64,000 nt of DNA, from NCBI GenBank assembly GCA_025331565.1, contig JAFREQ010000039.1:4650001-4714000 (forward strand), in the 5' to 3' direction. The position numbers and the translations under genes are program-made. The notes under the pieces were generated by a model. That model worked only from the letters and a program-made list of their open reading frames with translations, was not told where the DNA came from and did not search any database. Each line of letters starts with the position of its first letter. The stretch's first letter is position 1. Positions 49,601-61,119 of the stretch are shown one piece after another. Source of the DNA: Holacanthus passer (lineage: Eukaryota > Chordata > Actinopteri > Pomacanthidae).

Positions 49601-52510
49601 TCAAGCAAACTGACAATTACCTAAATGTCATTGCTGCATAATGTTTGTGCTTCTGCATGCAGCTGGGGTCCAGGTCCAGGCGGATGCCCACGTCAGGCCG
49701 TCCCACTTGACCACTGGAGCTCGGAGGTCCTTCTTCTGCCGGATGAAGCACAGTCGGGTGACGGGGAAGCACGAGGACAAACACTGGCTGCCCAGTACTT
49801 CCAAAAAGAAAGGTGGGTTCAGACTGCAGTCCAGGATATATCTTCTTAGCAGTTGCACCTACACATTTTTGATGTCACAATAACAACAAGCTCAATTCAG
49901 TTCAGCCAGAAACACTATGAGGAATTGAATTGGATTTGATTTATCTGAGCAGCAACAGTGATTCTGCTTTGAATCCCGCATAATAAACACATATATGAAC
50001 ATCAAACCTTAGTTAAATCCAATAAACAAAATATAGCTCATAAGGAGGAGGTTGGGGTGGTGACTGTACACCTGAATGACCATGATTGGTCATGACTAGT
50101 CAGCTGATGGCCACAAAACTGGTAAATGAGCCAATGACTGTGATGTGTGAAAGAAACAGCTGATGCTCATCAGCTAATACAAGCTCAATTTTGTGTTTCC
50201 TGTCTGAACCAATGCAGTGCTACTTTATGAGGGTGTAGGAGCCCTGATAATCATATCGAGCCAATATTATAGAATAAAGCTTTATGTTAGATAAGCATGC
50301 ACAGATAGAGACACAACCTTGACCTCACTTCAGTTCGTATGACCACTGAACGCACTGGTTTGGTCCTTTTGCGCCCTGCTGTGTCCTATTTTCAAGTAAG
50401 TACTTCCAAATGATTCCCTGTTTGAAATACCAGATGGATGGGATGAGCTGCAGAAGGCAAAGAAACAAGTGCCAGAAAAAAATTAGACTGAAGACTGAAG
50501 CTTTTCTATTCTCTAAAGAACACAATTCTGCAGGGGATACTGATTCGTTATATGCTGGCATGAAAGAGGTTAAATATCAACATAATATTATCAGCTGTCT
50601 GACTGCAGATTTATTTGCATTTGCCTTCAGAATCACACATCAGTTGAACTCATGATAACTGACACAACTCAACGGGATCTGTGCAGTAAACCCCACTCAT
50701 CTGCTTCTTTAGGCAACGCAGGATAAAATCTAATCTCAAAAATGTTTTCTAAAATACTCCTGGAGCCAAGTCTGTTATCCAGTAAGGATAATTTTGAACA
50801 CAGTGTTAAACTAATATAATCTCAGAGAGAGGTTTCACCTACAATAGAGCACGGCAGAATCTAGATACACAGATTGCAAATAAACACAGAGAAACACGCT
50901 GACCTTCTCAAATCCGCAGCTCCTGTAGATAAGTGCTATTTTGGATCATTTTATTTGGGTTACCTCGCTCTCTTGAGAGCACTTGAGGTGATTCAGCTGT
51001 GATGAACTGCTTGACTGAGATGTATTTCGAAAAGATTGGAGGGATTCAGTTTTATATGTATATATAGCCATGTTCAGTCACGGACCTGCAAGGCTCTTTT
51101 GCCCAAACAGATTTATCCAAATATCCAAATTTATAGGACATTTAAATGTGTTTCTAAGCAATGAAATCAGTGTTAAGGCAACCAGTGGAAAACAAACAAG
51201 TACAGTGGAAAATGTATGCCCTGCCTAAGAGGGAATAAAGAAATGATCTGATCTGGATCTGGTTGAGAGGTGGACAAGTGCCTGTGTGGGTGGGTTGTGA
51301 GCCCAGAACTCCTCCCTCAACCTGCTGGCAAATGTTTACCGAGGTGCTAGTGAGCCTAAACCTTTATCTCTATGTGAATTTGTGACCTCGATCTCCATGG
51401 AAAGAATTAACAAAAACAACCTTCTTATTTCTGTAGCTGCTTATTTAAGACTAATAACTAAGTGCTGTTATTTGTTTTACCAGTATGTTGAGCATCTTTA
51501 AACCAAATAAATGAAATATCACATTGATAGTTATTTAAATGTTAAAAAGAAACAAAGACAGGATGACATACAAAAGAATTGGTAGAGACTCACAGAAATG
51601 TGTCTTTTCATATTATAAATTCTTGGTGGAAAGAATTGATCAAGACTTTTTTCCCGAATAGATGCCACAATTTAAAAACACAGTCCTGCACAGGAAGTAG
51701 GTCAGCGTTACAGCCTTGTATAACCACAAAGAAAGAAGACAGTCCAAACCCCACTTACTGTAAACCTAATTGTGGTGGTAGAAAAAGGACGTTTGTCGCC
51801 ACTCAGTGGCCAATCTCAGCAACTGCACTGCACTATACTGTATGAAGAAGGTAAATGAAAATATAAAGAAAGACCTTCAAACTCATGGCTCCCATAATGT
51901 TCTCTTCTAGTGATTTTTTCCCTACATACACTATTCAAGAATAATATAATTTAATGACTTAATTTAATGAAAAAACTACATAGACTCAGATTAGTTCTTA
52001 TGTAAATCCCTCAATGGCAAGCTGTTATTATTTCTTTAATAAATTAAAATGAAATCTACAATAACCACTTGGGGCAGTGGAACAAGGTTGTGAACACAAT
52101 ATTAACATATAATCTCTTTTTACATTTATGTGATGTTGCTTATTCACACATCCAGCAGCTACAGAGCAACATTATCACTTATTTGAAGTTCAAACTATAT
52201 ACGTCTTATATTATTCATATAGACAGTATAATACATCAGCTGTTTGGTTTTGAGGAGGCTGTGTACAGTGGATTTTTACTGCTTTTTCGCTGAAACAGCT
52301 AAAATTGAAGCAAAACAATAAATTCACAGACCAGACAGCAAACAATGAGCTGAAAGTGGCTGTAAAGCTCCATAAAATTGAAGAGAGCAGCAGATTCAGA
52401 TGGTAATTGTCTGTATGTTCATCACTCTGAGCGACATCTTTCACATTGTCATTTGATACATTGTTGGTGAAAATATCTATTATAGCCACTTGAAAGAATA
52501 GAGTGATTGG

Positions 52511-52545
<35 letters not shown>

Positions 52546-55500
52546 GTCAACAATCCCATGAAAAGATCAAACCCAACAATAAACTGATCCTGTGAACAAG
52601 TTGGCTTTGTAGACAAATCCTGATACATCTTATTCCTCTAATGATTTCCAAGGTAAACAGTAACCAGGGCTGCTTTCCACAGTACACAAAAATGACTAAT
52701 AACCACAATGACTAATAAACGACCAGCAGTTGTGACACCTTAACATTGTGTGTTGCAATTTAAAGTTTATGAAACTAGTAAGTAGAACAAGTAGAAGGGG
52801 AAAAGACAGATTTAACGCACAGCTTCTGCCACTCAAAATCACAGTAGGGAAAATGCAAACTTGCCTAAGACAAGACTGTCGATGAAGGTAGCCAGTTGAT
52901 AGGGCTGGGTGACTATTCAGATAAAAAAATATTGTGAATCACTGATCCAGAGGAACCAAATGTATTCATCCACAGCTAGAAATAGTCCCTAACAAATGCA
53001 CTATTTACTACCTCTTCACCCACCATTGGTAAAAACTACAGTGCTCAGCTGTTTCAGGAAATTATTTAGCCTACTTAAAAAAAATTTGAACTAAATATTT
53101 GTGACTCACTGATAAAGATTTCCATCATCAGTAGGAATGAATGGGTTTGGGACTGATTGGCACACACAAGGTGAGGAAGATGAAAAGTACTAAGAGGTGG
53201 ACTATCACATTGTTGGTTTTTCTTATTTACAATAAGAAAAAAATAACTGTCTTTATTACATATCAGTTGATCATAAATGCATTTATAATAACAGCTGGAA
53301 ACTTGGGCTTTTGTTATAGTGTAGGCGATAATGTGTGCTTTGTAGAAATATTTTCTTATATATTTTTATTTTTTGTGGCCACAGACACCTACAGATACTG
53401 TACCCTCCACTGCACTGGATACATGCGGAGCTGGCCGAGCAGCCAGATGGAGATCTCAGAGGGTGACACTGAGAAGGAAACCTCGAACCTGACCTGCCTG
53501 GTGACGGTGTGCCGCCTCCTCCCTCACGTGTCCCACCAGCCTTCCAAAGACATTAACGTCAAGCCCGCTGAGTTTGTCACCCGTTGTGCAATTGACGGGA
53601 AGTTCACTTTTGTGGACCAACGGTGAGTTTCCCCACTTTTGACCGCGTCCATCCGCACAAGTTAACGTGTATGTCCCTCTCGTGAGTCATCGATTCGTTT
53701 TGAACACACGGTTCTGCTGAGAAAGAAATGGCAGAGGCGTGAGGAGGCCTCTGAGACTGCAGCATGAGTTTTGTCAGTTCAACTGTCTGTGGAGATAATC
53801 CTTTCTCTTTGCCGTTGTTTCTCAGAAGGAGCTGTGCATCTTGATGGCATCACATGAAACTCTCTTCTCATTTTTGGGAAGTAATTTCATACCACAAGTA
53901 TAGTCAATCATTTCATCAAATTTCCCATTTGTGTGACTGCTGAATGCTACATGTCGAGAGGCTCACACATACAGTATTCACTTCCATTCCATTTTCGCTC
54001 GTCGCTGTTTTTTTTAAACCCAGCACAATCCAGAGAGACAGAGAAAGCCAGATAAACTCAACTCCCTCTTCATCCTCTCTTTCCCACAGAGCCACGACAG
54101 TTATCGGTTATTTGCCGCAGGAAATTCTCGGCACGTCGTGTTATGAGTACTTCCACCAGGATGACCTGCAGAAACTTGCAGAGAAACACAGGCAAGGTGA
54201 TGGAGCAAAGCAACCACAGCTGGCAACATCAATCCTATATCTGATTAAGTTTAGAACTTGACATAATCACACCCCAAAGGAAAATATCTGTGTTTGAAAA
54301 ATGCAGCACTTATGTTAAGAAAATGTTTTTTGTTTAGAAGTTCAAGAATTTGACCTTTTCTAATGAAGTACTGGAATTTTATGATGTGATTTGTGATGAC
54401 GCTCGTGTCCGATCTCCTGGCAGCTCTTCGAAGCAAAGAGAAGATTGAGACGCCGTGCTACAAGTTCAAAACGAAATACGGCTCCTATGTTTCGCTCCAA
54501 AGTCAGTGGTTTGGTTTCACAAATCCATGGACCAAAGAAGTTGAGTTTATCATGTCTTTAAACAGAGTTCTCTCGTAAGTACTGATTCAATTATGAAAAA
54601 AAAAGTGTTTTCTTTAGAGCAATCCTGATTCAATCTACTTGAAACCTTTGTTTTTGTGTCGATTGATATACAAATTGTGCTTCTGATCATGTTGCCATTG
54701 CACAGCTTTAAAATACAGTGCATTCATGGATATAGTAGCATAAATACTCCTTTGCACCAGCAGGGGGCCCGGTCCCACAAAAGATGAGGAGGCAGGCAGC
54801 TCAAAAGCAGTTCAGGGTAAGAAATAAATACTGTATATTCATATGTGCATTTATCTCTTGTGTGTGATTTTGTTTTTTACTTAATGGTTGATTTTCCTGT
54901 TTTTTCCATCTACAGAAGACACAAAGCAATTACCCATAATTCCCGGACTTTCCAGTGGTGTTGGCACAATGATCTATGCAGGCAGCATAGGGACCCAAAT
55001 CGCAAATGAGCTCATGGACTCTTACAGGTGCATTGTGTGTAGATATGTATGAAATATTACTAAACAGAAATAGCTGTATTCCCTCATTATATGTATTAGA
55101 TGGAGAAATAGGTTAAAAGTTGGCATGGACATGAGTAAATGCATTTACATCAAATAGGCATAGGATATACATATGGTATACACTGTATGTACATAAACAT
55201 CTATAATCTATCTATTTTTTTCTACCTCCTGATGTGTTCCTTCCTGTTTTTGAGCAGGATGAACTCCTCTCCATCAAGCGGAGCTTCCAGTCCGTTCGGT
55301 CCGGCTCAGGAGAAATGTCCACTGGTTTCCCCACAGACCAGCAGGAGTGTGAGTGAATTCTTCATGATTACACCACATTTACAGGGACTCATTCTTGTTA
55401 ACATTTAGGAAGTCGAGCCATAATCACTGTGCTTTTTGGATTTGTGTCCAGGTTATAAACTGAATTTTTTGTTTTTCAGTTTATACTTCATGTTAGTTCA

Positions 55501-57249
55501 TTCAGTCATTATACTACAGCTACATGAATTATTGTTTTCACTGTGCTTGTACCTTATGTGATTACATGAGACAAATTATCTTGATTGATTGATTGATTGA
55601 CAGGTAATTTTATGCTATGTTGGCGCTGTATTGTCTTTATATGAAAATTAAAGATGATCTCTCATACATTTTACATCGTCAAGCAAATTAATAGCGACAC
55701 TATGAGTTCTGGTGGTGTAGGAACGTAATTTGGAAGCATCTTACACACGTCAACAAGACAAATGATTGCAACCTCATATGACAGTAGTAATAGTACTGTT
55801 ACATGTTACACACTTTACTTATAGATTTCAGTTGTGTTTTCACCACAACATGCTCACATGTCATTATAGTGTCTTCATAAGCTTGTAAGTTTTTCAAATG
55901 TAAGTTGTACTAAAACTTGCTATATGCAGAAAAATCAGCTACTTGTACAAGTTGCTTTCATGGGTTTAATTACACATGTTAGTGGAGAAAAGGTGAAACA
56001 CGAGACCCTGTGCAGAGCTTTAACGTAATATGATTTGTTCCAGGCGTCCAGCAGAGAGGAGGCAGCAGGCAGTTCATCACAGTCCCAGTCTGACTCGGGG
56101 ACAGCAGCGGGCGCTAACAGTGTAACTTCGGAAAGCACAGGTAATGTCTGAAAGATCGTCAGAAACCCAGTCCACTTTAACAGTTTTTCTCTTCATCTCT
56201 CCGAAGAAGAAATGGGCCCTACTCACAAAACCAGTCCAAAGACTTTGAGCTCCACCCATGATTTCAGAGCTACAGGCCTTTAATCATCATCCAATCAGAC
56301 GATACAATGATTAGAGCAGTAAAATCCAACATTTGTGCGAATACAGTTCTATGTCCAACAAAATGTGAACCAAGACTCCTGCATCCTGAATCATTTTTTT
56401 ATGCAAATATAAATGCACTTTTACAAACACCACAGAAACTCTCAAATATCCAAAGATGCTCTGAAAACAATGTCTTTCATAATTTTCTCTAAAGAATTTT
56501 GTAAACATCTGTATAACAGCTTTTAATACTATTTCTGGGAGCTGAAGGCTTCTAGTTCTTGAAGTAAAGTGCATCTCTTACATTATCTCTTACTGTTAGC
56601 CACCTAAGAACTTCAGGACTTAAATCAGCATTAATGTAATGTCAAAGTAACAATAATTAGTCAAGTATTATGTCTTATAGTGTAATATTTAGGTGTGCAA
56701 TAATTATTAGGTACAGTGCAAGTAAAACATTTTGTACTTGGTCCAGGATTAGTTTGCAGAAGTTATGGTACTTTTACCTTTTCATCATCATGAAAAAAAG
56801 TTACATTAACCATCAAAGTAAATCTTTTTACTTTCATAATTTTGTGGCAGAAAAGAAAGCGATGTGACTCATTTTGGGGGAGCCTACCCTCACAGACCTG
56901 GGGTCCCCAGGCTTGACATCTGTAGTTTTTTTGTAGCAACGGCGTGAACAAGTCAGGACAAGGGAAATTGGGTTAAACTAAAACAATTCATCACCAAATA
57001 ATACAAGGCATTGATCACTGCTGATAAAAGATATCCAACAACATCAGCGTTTCTCAGGGTTTATGTTTTTTCTTTGCTGTGTCTCACCCAGGCGAGCCGT
57101 CCCAGCTCGACTTGGACAGCATGGTCGTGCCGGGTCTGAGCAGCTTCAGCAGCGATGAGGCAGCCATGGCGGTCATCATGAGCTTGCTGGAGACAGACGT
57201 AAACATGGGTCAATCGGGGGACTTTGAGGACTTACACTGGCCTTTCTAG
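37621..57249 (+). CDS. bmal2: Basic helix-loop-helix ARNT-like protein 2 (BMAL2/ARNTL2), circadian transcription factor
   Basis: Seventeen coding exons: 37621-37663, 46136-46247, 46357-46395, 46482-46523, 46750-46907, 47007-47089, 47174-47266, 49398-49515, 49663-49812, 53385-53622, 54090-54196, 54424-54574, 54764-54816, 54916-55027, 55258-55348, 56044-56140, 57092-57249. All phases close, giving 614 aa. The bHLH lies at about 79-132 (SQIEKRRRDKMNNLIDELSA), PAS-A at about 150-280 (AADGFLLVVSCDRAKILFIS) and PAS-B at about 340-445 (GTSCYEYFHQDDLQKLAE, TNPWTKEVEF). A BMAL-type transactivation tail closes the protein (EAAMAVIMSLLETD...DFEDLHWPF). LSAMIPACQPMARKLDKLTV and the MKCFRE lead-in place it with BMAL2, not BMAL1. 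It should pair with CLOCK/NPAS2 and bind E-boxes in the nucleus. Position next to stk38l matches human ARNTL2. Oddities: proline in the basic region, and a very BMAL1-like C-terminus. Confidence 0.97.
38351..38356. promoter_or_regulatory. Canonical E-box in bmal2 intron 1
   Basis: CACGTG within a CpG-rich segment (tcacgtggtcccgcg) about 0.7 kb after the first coding exon. A possible autoregulatory site, from sequence match only. CACGTG occurs several times in this window, so on its own it is weak evidence. Confidence 0.3.
38448..38461 (+). promoter_or_regulatory. CTCF-like site in bmal2 intron 1
   Basis: GCAGCAGGGGGCGA matches 12 of 14 positions of the CTCF core, in a GC-rich stretch near the promoter. 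Same orientation as the sites near 12890, 33462 and 54757. Confidence 0.3.
38679..38877 (+). mobile_element. SINE-like retroelement with perfect 15-bp target-site duplication
   Basis: The element begins gggctgcacggtggtgcagt (resembling a tRNA-type A box) and ends in a (GGAT)n tail. It is flanked on both sides by aattcttccatttac (38664-38678 and 38878-38892), a perfect 15-bp duplication typical of LINE-mediated insertion. The middle has 'tcctggttcg' joined straight to 'tgatggactggcgacctgtc', whereas the common longer fish form has extra sequence between these blocks; this looks like an internally deleted copy. The perfect duplication suggests a fairly young insertion. The 73-aa open frame here is spurious. 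Confidence 0.75.
40485..40680. repeat. Degenerate TAC/ACT trinucleotide-rich tract
   Basis: Imperfect repeats of 'ctactact', 'tactgctg' and 'ctacttctac' recur across about 195 bp, e.g. 'gtactactacttctacgtct' at the 3' side. A decayed microsatellite. Confidence 0.6.
44155..44363 (+). repeat. Dispersed repeat, copy 1
   Basis: Aligns along its length with 51633-51846 in the same orientation. Shared blocks include 'gaagtaggtcagYgttac', 'agYccaaaccccaYttact', 'tttttcccNNaatNg' and 'tgYcacaRtttaaa'. Copies have diverged by point changes and small indels, so the insertion is old. Lies in bmal2 intron 1. Confidence 0.6.
44418..44440. repeat. (TG)n microsatellite
   Basis: Pure TG run of about 11 units in bmal2 intron 1. 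Confidence 0.85.
46928..46950. repeat. Poly(A) tract
   Basis: About 22 uninterrupted adenines just after the bHLH-encoding exon of bmal2, inside a 99-nt intron. Confidence 0.85.
47267..49397 (+). other. bmal2 intron 7 with interspersed repeat
   Basis: Separates the two PAS-A exons. From about 48590 to 49260 it reads like a fish repeat ('ttacatgcaccaagtgcttc', 'cttccatagctctgggacgt'). It has an internal imperfect duplication of about 100 bp around 'caataatagtaaaaacaaga' (near 48691 and 48779) and a 'gtgtagtg' mini-repeat at 48992-49021. No exon was seen inside. Confidence 0.5.
51633..51846 (+). repeat. Dispersed repeat, copy 2
   Basis: Partner of 44155-44363 (see there). The 88-aa open frame over this copy (51579-51845) is not reproduced intact in copy 1, which argues against coding function. 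Confidence 0.6.
52512..52542. repeat. Poly(T) tract
   Basis: About 31 consecutive thymines in bmal2 intron 9. Confidence 0.85.
54757..54770 (+). promoter_or_regulatory. CTCF-like site over the acceptor of bmal2 exon 13
   Basis: CCAGCAGGGGGCCC matches 13 of 14 positions of the CTCF core and overlaps the AG acceptor at 54762-54763. It may simply reflect a splice site with a G-run. Confidence 0.25.
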
Positions 57250-58350
57250 AGGGCACACAGACTTTCAGCCCCTCTCACATGCCCTTGTGCCGTTTTCTTG
57301 CCATTTGCCAAGAACTTGGGCGCTTAGTTGTTCATTTATGTGACCAACTGATCTGGCCTTGCACAACTGAACCCACTGGACTTGTACCAAAGGCTGCAAC
57401 ATGTCGCACTTGAGGAAGCCTAACGGATAAAACACTAAGTCAATAGGAATTATTACGACTGTGAGTACCTTGTTGGTCCCCCTGGCTCTTGCCTGAAGAA
57501 AAATGAGGTTAAAGTGTCCTCAGAGCCTGTGGTGATTCAGTATCTTCTTCAGTGACACTTCAGCATCCTCAGAGGGGCTAAAACCCAGACTTTCCACAGC
57601 AGACCAATCTGTCCATTCACCAAGGTCTGGAGGAGAATCAGACTCCTGCCACGCGCAGTGCTGCTAGAGAAACTCCTCAAACCTTTGCGAAGTCTTTCAG
57701 TACCCAGTGATGACATCTTTTACATGATTGTTCCATTTTTTACTCTATTTTTTAAAGATCCCCTCCAGACACATTTTAGATCATGTGAAAATACTCTACG
57801 GAGTAATGTTTGTCCGATTTTGTGTCCAGTAAGAACTGAAGAAGGCTAAAAAGAATGTCTGCCCCTTCTCACTTTATTAAGACTCATTGAATATGCAAAT
57901 ATGGAGATGCTTCAGGCCTCACCCACCGATACTACTAGTCCAGTTACACTCCGTTTGGAAGATTTGAGCTAGCACAGCTACACAAACGACATGTTCTTTA
58001 TCACTTTGATCAAATTATTTTAATGATGTCTTTATGTGAAATTATTCAGAAAGCAGCTCTGATTTTGTAGAACTTTGACTGAACTGGCAACCCTTGACTG
58101 ACACCTATGATCAGGACACATAAACCCACTTAGTCATAACAATAATTTTCATAGCATTAGAATAATTATTGTGGCCAAATGTTTTTACACCTAAATTACA
58201 AGAGGCCAGCATCTGGCACCACCAGCACGCAACGTCACATTTTATCATCCAGCTATTAACGCTGTCAGAAACTACAGAGGAAATGGGTTACATGGAGAAA
58301 GCTTTACGTTGGGACTGTTTGTTATGAAATAAATACTTGAATATTGACTC
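57250..58350 (+). other. bmal2 3' UTR
   Basis: Non-coding sequence after the stop TAG at 57247-57249, with a canonical AATAAA at 58328-58333 that would give a UTR of about 1.1 kb. A second AATAAA at 59376-59381 could give a longer form. No coding exon was recognised. Confidence 0.5.
58328..58333 (+). terminator. Candidate poly(A) signal of bmal2
   Basis: AATAAA about 1.08 kb past the stop, followed within 50 nt by a T-rich stretch (tgtttacagtttttgtcc). Confidence 0.5.
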
Positions 58351-60899
58351 CTGTTTACAGTTTTTGTCCCAGAATAGGATAGTTGGCACGGAAACAGTTC
58401 GACGCGCTCGTTCAACTTGTCTGCAAAACTCAGGTTCATCTGTGAGTAGAAGGAAGCTGAGACAGAACAGTCTTTAGTTTCAAAAGTTTAACCACTCGAA
58501 AAGTCCGTATTTTGTGTGTACGTTGAAGGTTTCTCGTTCCCGCTTTGCACTTGTGTGATTTTGCATATTGGACCGTAATTGGCTCCCAGTTGTGATGTCA
58601 CAAGTCGTGCTCATATGTCTCAAATTTAGAGAAATCTTCTACTTAAGCAAAGGAATGTGACAACAGCCAGCTTGGTGAAAATGATGCCCGCTGAGTCCAA
58701 AAAGTATCCATATTAAAAAACCACATTATTGAACGGAGGGGATCTTTACATGTTTCTCCTTAAAGGTTGTAAAATGTGTGTTTTCAAATTGAATGTGCAC
58801 TAAAGGACTGAGCCCTAGTATGCCTATACTGTGTGTTTTCACATATCACATATTTACTGTACTCCAGACAGTTCTGTGAAGGTAATGTACTCTTACACTG
58901 AACTCCTGGGAAAATATGGAAGTTCCAACATGGATGGGAGAATGTTTTTCAGTGTTAACAGTGGACAAGCCAACATGTTTTTAGGACAGATTTTTAATAC
59001 TGTTTTGTCATGTCGTTTGTATAGCCCCCTTCCTCCTGAACCTTCCTGTGAGCTGCAGTACGGCTGCACAGAAATTAGCCATAGTATTTGTATTGCTAAG
59101 GGGACGGTAATGTTGCAGTCGATCTATTTCTGAATGTCCCATGGTCACAACTGCGTGTTGTAAAAGAAAACTCCACCTTGAAGCATCTCAACATTTAAAA
59201 AAAAAAAAAATATTCTGGATTAGTTGTTTGGTGGCTTTTTTACTTTTGTACCAGGAGGAAGTGGCCAAATTCATATAATCCCAGCAACTACAATAGAGTT
59301 TAATAGCAAAACATGATGTGGCGATTTATGTTTACAGGAATCATCAGGTTTTTGGTGACACAAATCTAGGAGCAAAATAAAAACTTATCAGTGGAAAGGC
59401 AGAGCAGAGACAGATTCCGACATCCTCATTAGCCGACAAAAGGCCTGAATGCAACGCAGCTGCGAGACCAGTTGAGGTCTGAGCAATGGGTGTGGCCACA
59501 TTAATCATAATATCCAGCTATTTATTTTCTTATGACCGAACTTCAAAATCAACTGTTTATGCCAGTCACTTGGGCCTGAGGGAAAGTGAGTTTCATTAAA
59601 AATTAATTGCATTTTTATCCCTGAATTACCCCTGAAATGTACTGTAGACTGATTAGTCTACCAGTCAATAGTAGTGTAAGAGTATGTGAGGGTGGATCTT
59701 ACTTTTCAACTCGGTGACTGGCCTTCATACAGCACTTGTAAACTCTGGTTATATCACTGGTTCCTCTAATCTTGAAAGTATAATGTGATTGTATTGCCTT
59801 GAACACCTGTTGTTTCTTACGAGGTTCAATTGTAAATCAACCATTATGCACTCTCTTTGGCTTTAAAAGCAAAACTGTTGGTACTGGATAATATTCTTCT
59901 GTTGCCATCAGTGCCATTTAAAATGGGCGAAAGCATAGTGAACATGCCCTGCTATCAAGAGACAGAATATCTCATATTTGTCTGTGCGAATTGTCGTTGA
60001 TGTATCTGCTGTAACAAGGAATGGAGGTTGGAAGTCTTTGAAAGTAAAACTTCTTTTTTCATAAATGGTCTGAATTCTGTTTTCTCTTTACCATAGATTC
60101 AATTTCGTCATATCATCGCAAGTAGCAGTTATTTTTGCAAGAGACAGGAATGTCATGCATAACTCTTGTTTCCTATTACGTCCTTCAAACTCATAATTTA
60201 AAAACAGGTGGAATTTTAAGGAACTATTACTTTTTTTAAAAAGTAGAGGGGATGCAGACTGTAAATAGAAGCGCATCTGAAGAACCTAATTATAGTTTCA
60301 CATTTGCAGTGTTAAAAGAAAGCATTTGATTACACAAATTATTTTTTTATTGTTTATTTTTAAAAGTGTTGTCGGCCTTCAAAGTGCAGTACAAGTCATG
60401 TTAGATACATAAAAGTGTCCTTATTAAGTATCTGTCTGTACCAACTGGTATCATCATTGCCAACAACACAGTATCTAAGTCTATCGTACCAAGTTGCTGA
60501 TAATTGTACTAACAATAGAAAAGTTGGTCATAATAACTGAGAATAATCAAAATATAGTAGGTGTCAAGATACATGTTTTCTAGACTGAAATTTGACATTA
60601 TGCTGATGATATTGTACTGTTTTCCAAAGATTAAAAATCCTGCATACCTAATATTTTAAATATTCTAAAAACATATGGAATGTTTTCCCAAAGGTACTTA
60701 CAATGTTCAATCTATATAAAACATTTTAAAAAGCTTTACACATGTAGGCACACTGTAAAGTTTACAACAATACACAAAACATGATGCTTCCACTTTCTCA
60801 CACATCTATGGAAAACACAGCCTTCAATAGATCAATTTCTGGATATATATTTTTTGTTTTACCTTTCATATCATTACATTATTTTGTTTACATAATTCC
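58351..60899. other. Intergenic region between bmal2 and the GPCR
   Basis: Convergent gene ends. Nothing beyond a second AATAAA at 59376-59381 and simple A/T runs. Open frames such as 58831-59133 have no recognisable family. Confidence 0.5.
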
Positions 60900-60905
60900 T
60901 TTATT
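60900..60905 (-). terminator. Candidate poly(A) signal of the GPCR gene
   Basis: Minus-strand AATAAA (tttatt on plus) about 215 nt past the stop codon at 61120. Confidence 0.5.
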
Positions 60906-61119
60906 TTCGTCAAAATTGACAAAATTGACAGACCTTACTCAATGTGAAGCTAGGTGGTGATCCATTGATCATGCTGCTCACAGCACGATTTAAAATTTTG
61001 ATTTGAGCGCTTAATGATTGTTTGCAATATGACAGCTTACAAATATGTAAAGCAATAACTAGTTGACTGGTTACTGATATTGGGACTAATATCACAATTC
61101 TGATTTTAGCACCACGTCT

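Larger units (their letters stand above)
49813..53384 (+). other. bmal2 intron 9
   Basis: 3.6-kb intron before the large PAS-B lead-in exon. It contains the second copy of the dispersed repeat (51633-51846) and a poly(T) run (52512-52542). The long frame 53141-53626 is intronic until 53385; only its last 238 nt are the real exon. Confidence 0.65.

Noticed and set aside
53141..53626. 161-aa plus-strand open frame
   Set aside because: Only the last 238 nt (53385 on) are a real bmal2 exon; the front half is intron read through the acceptor.
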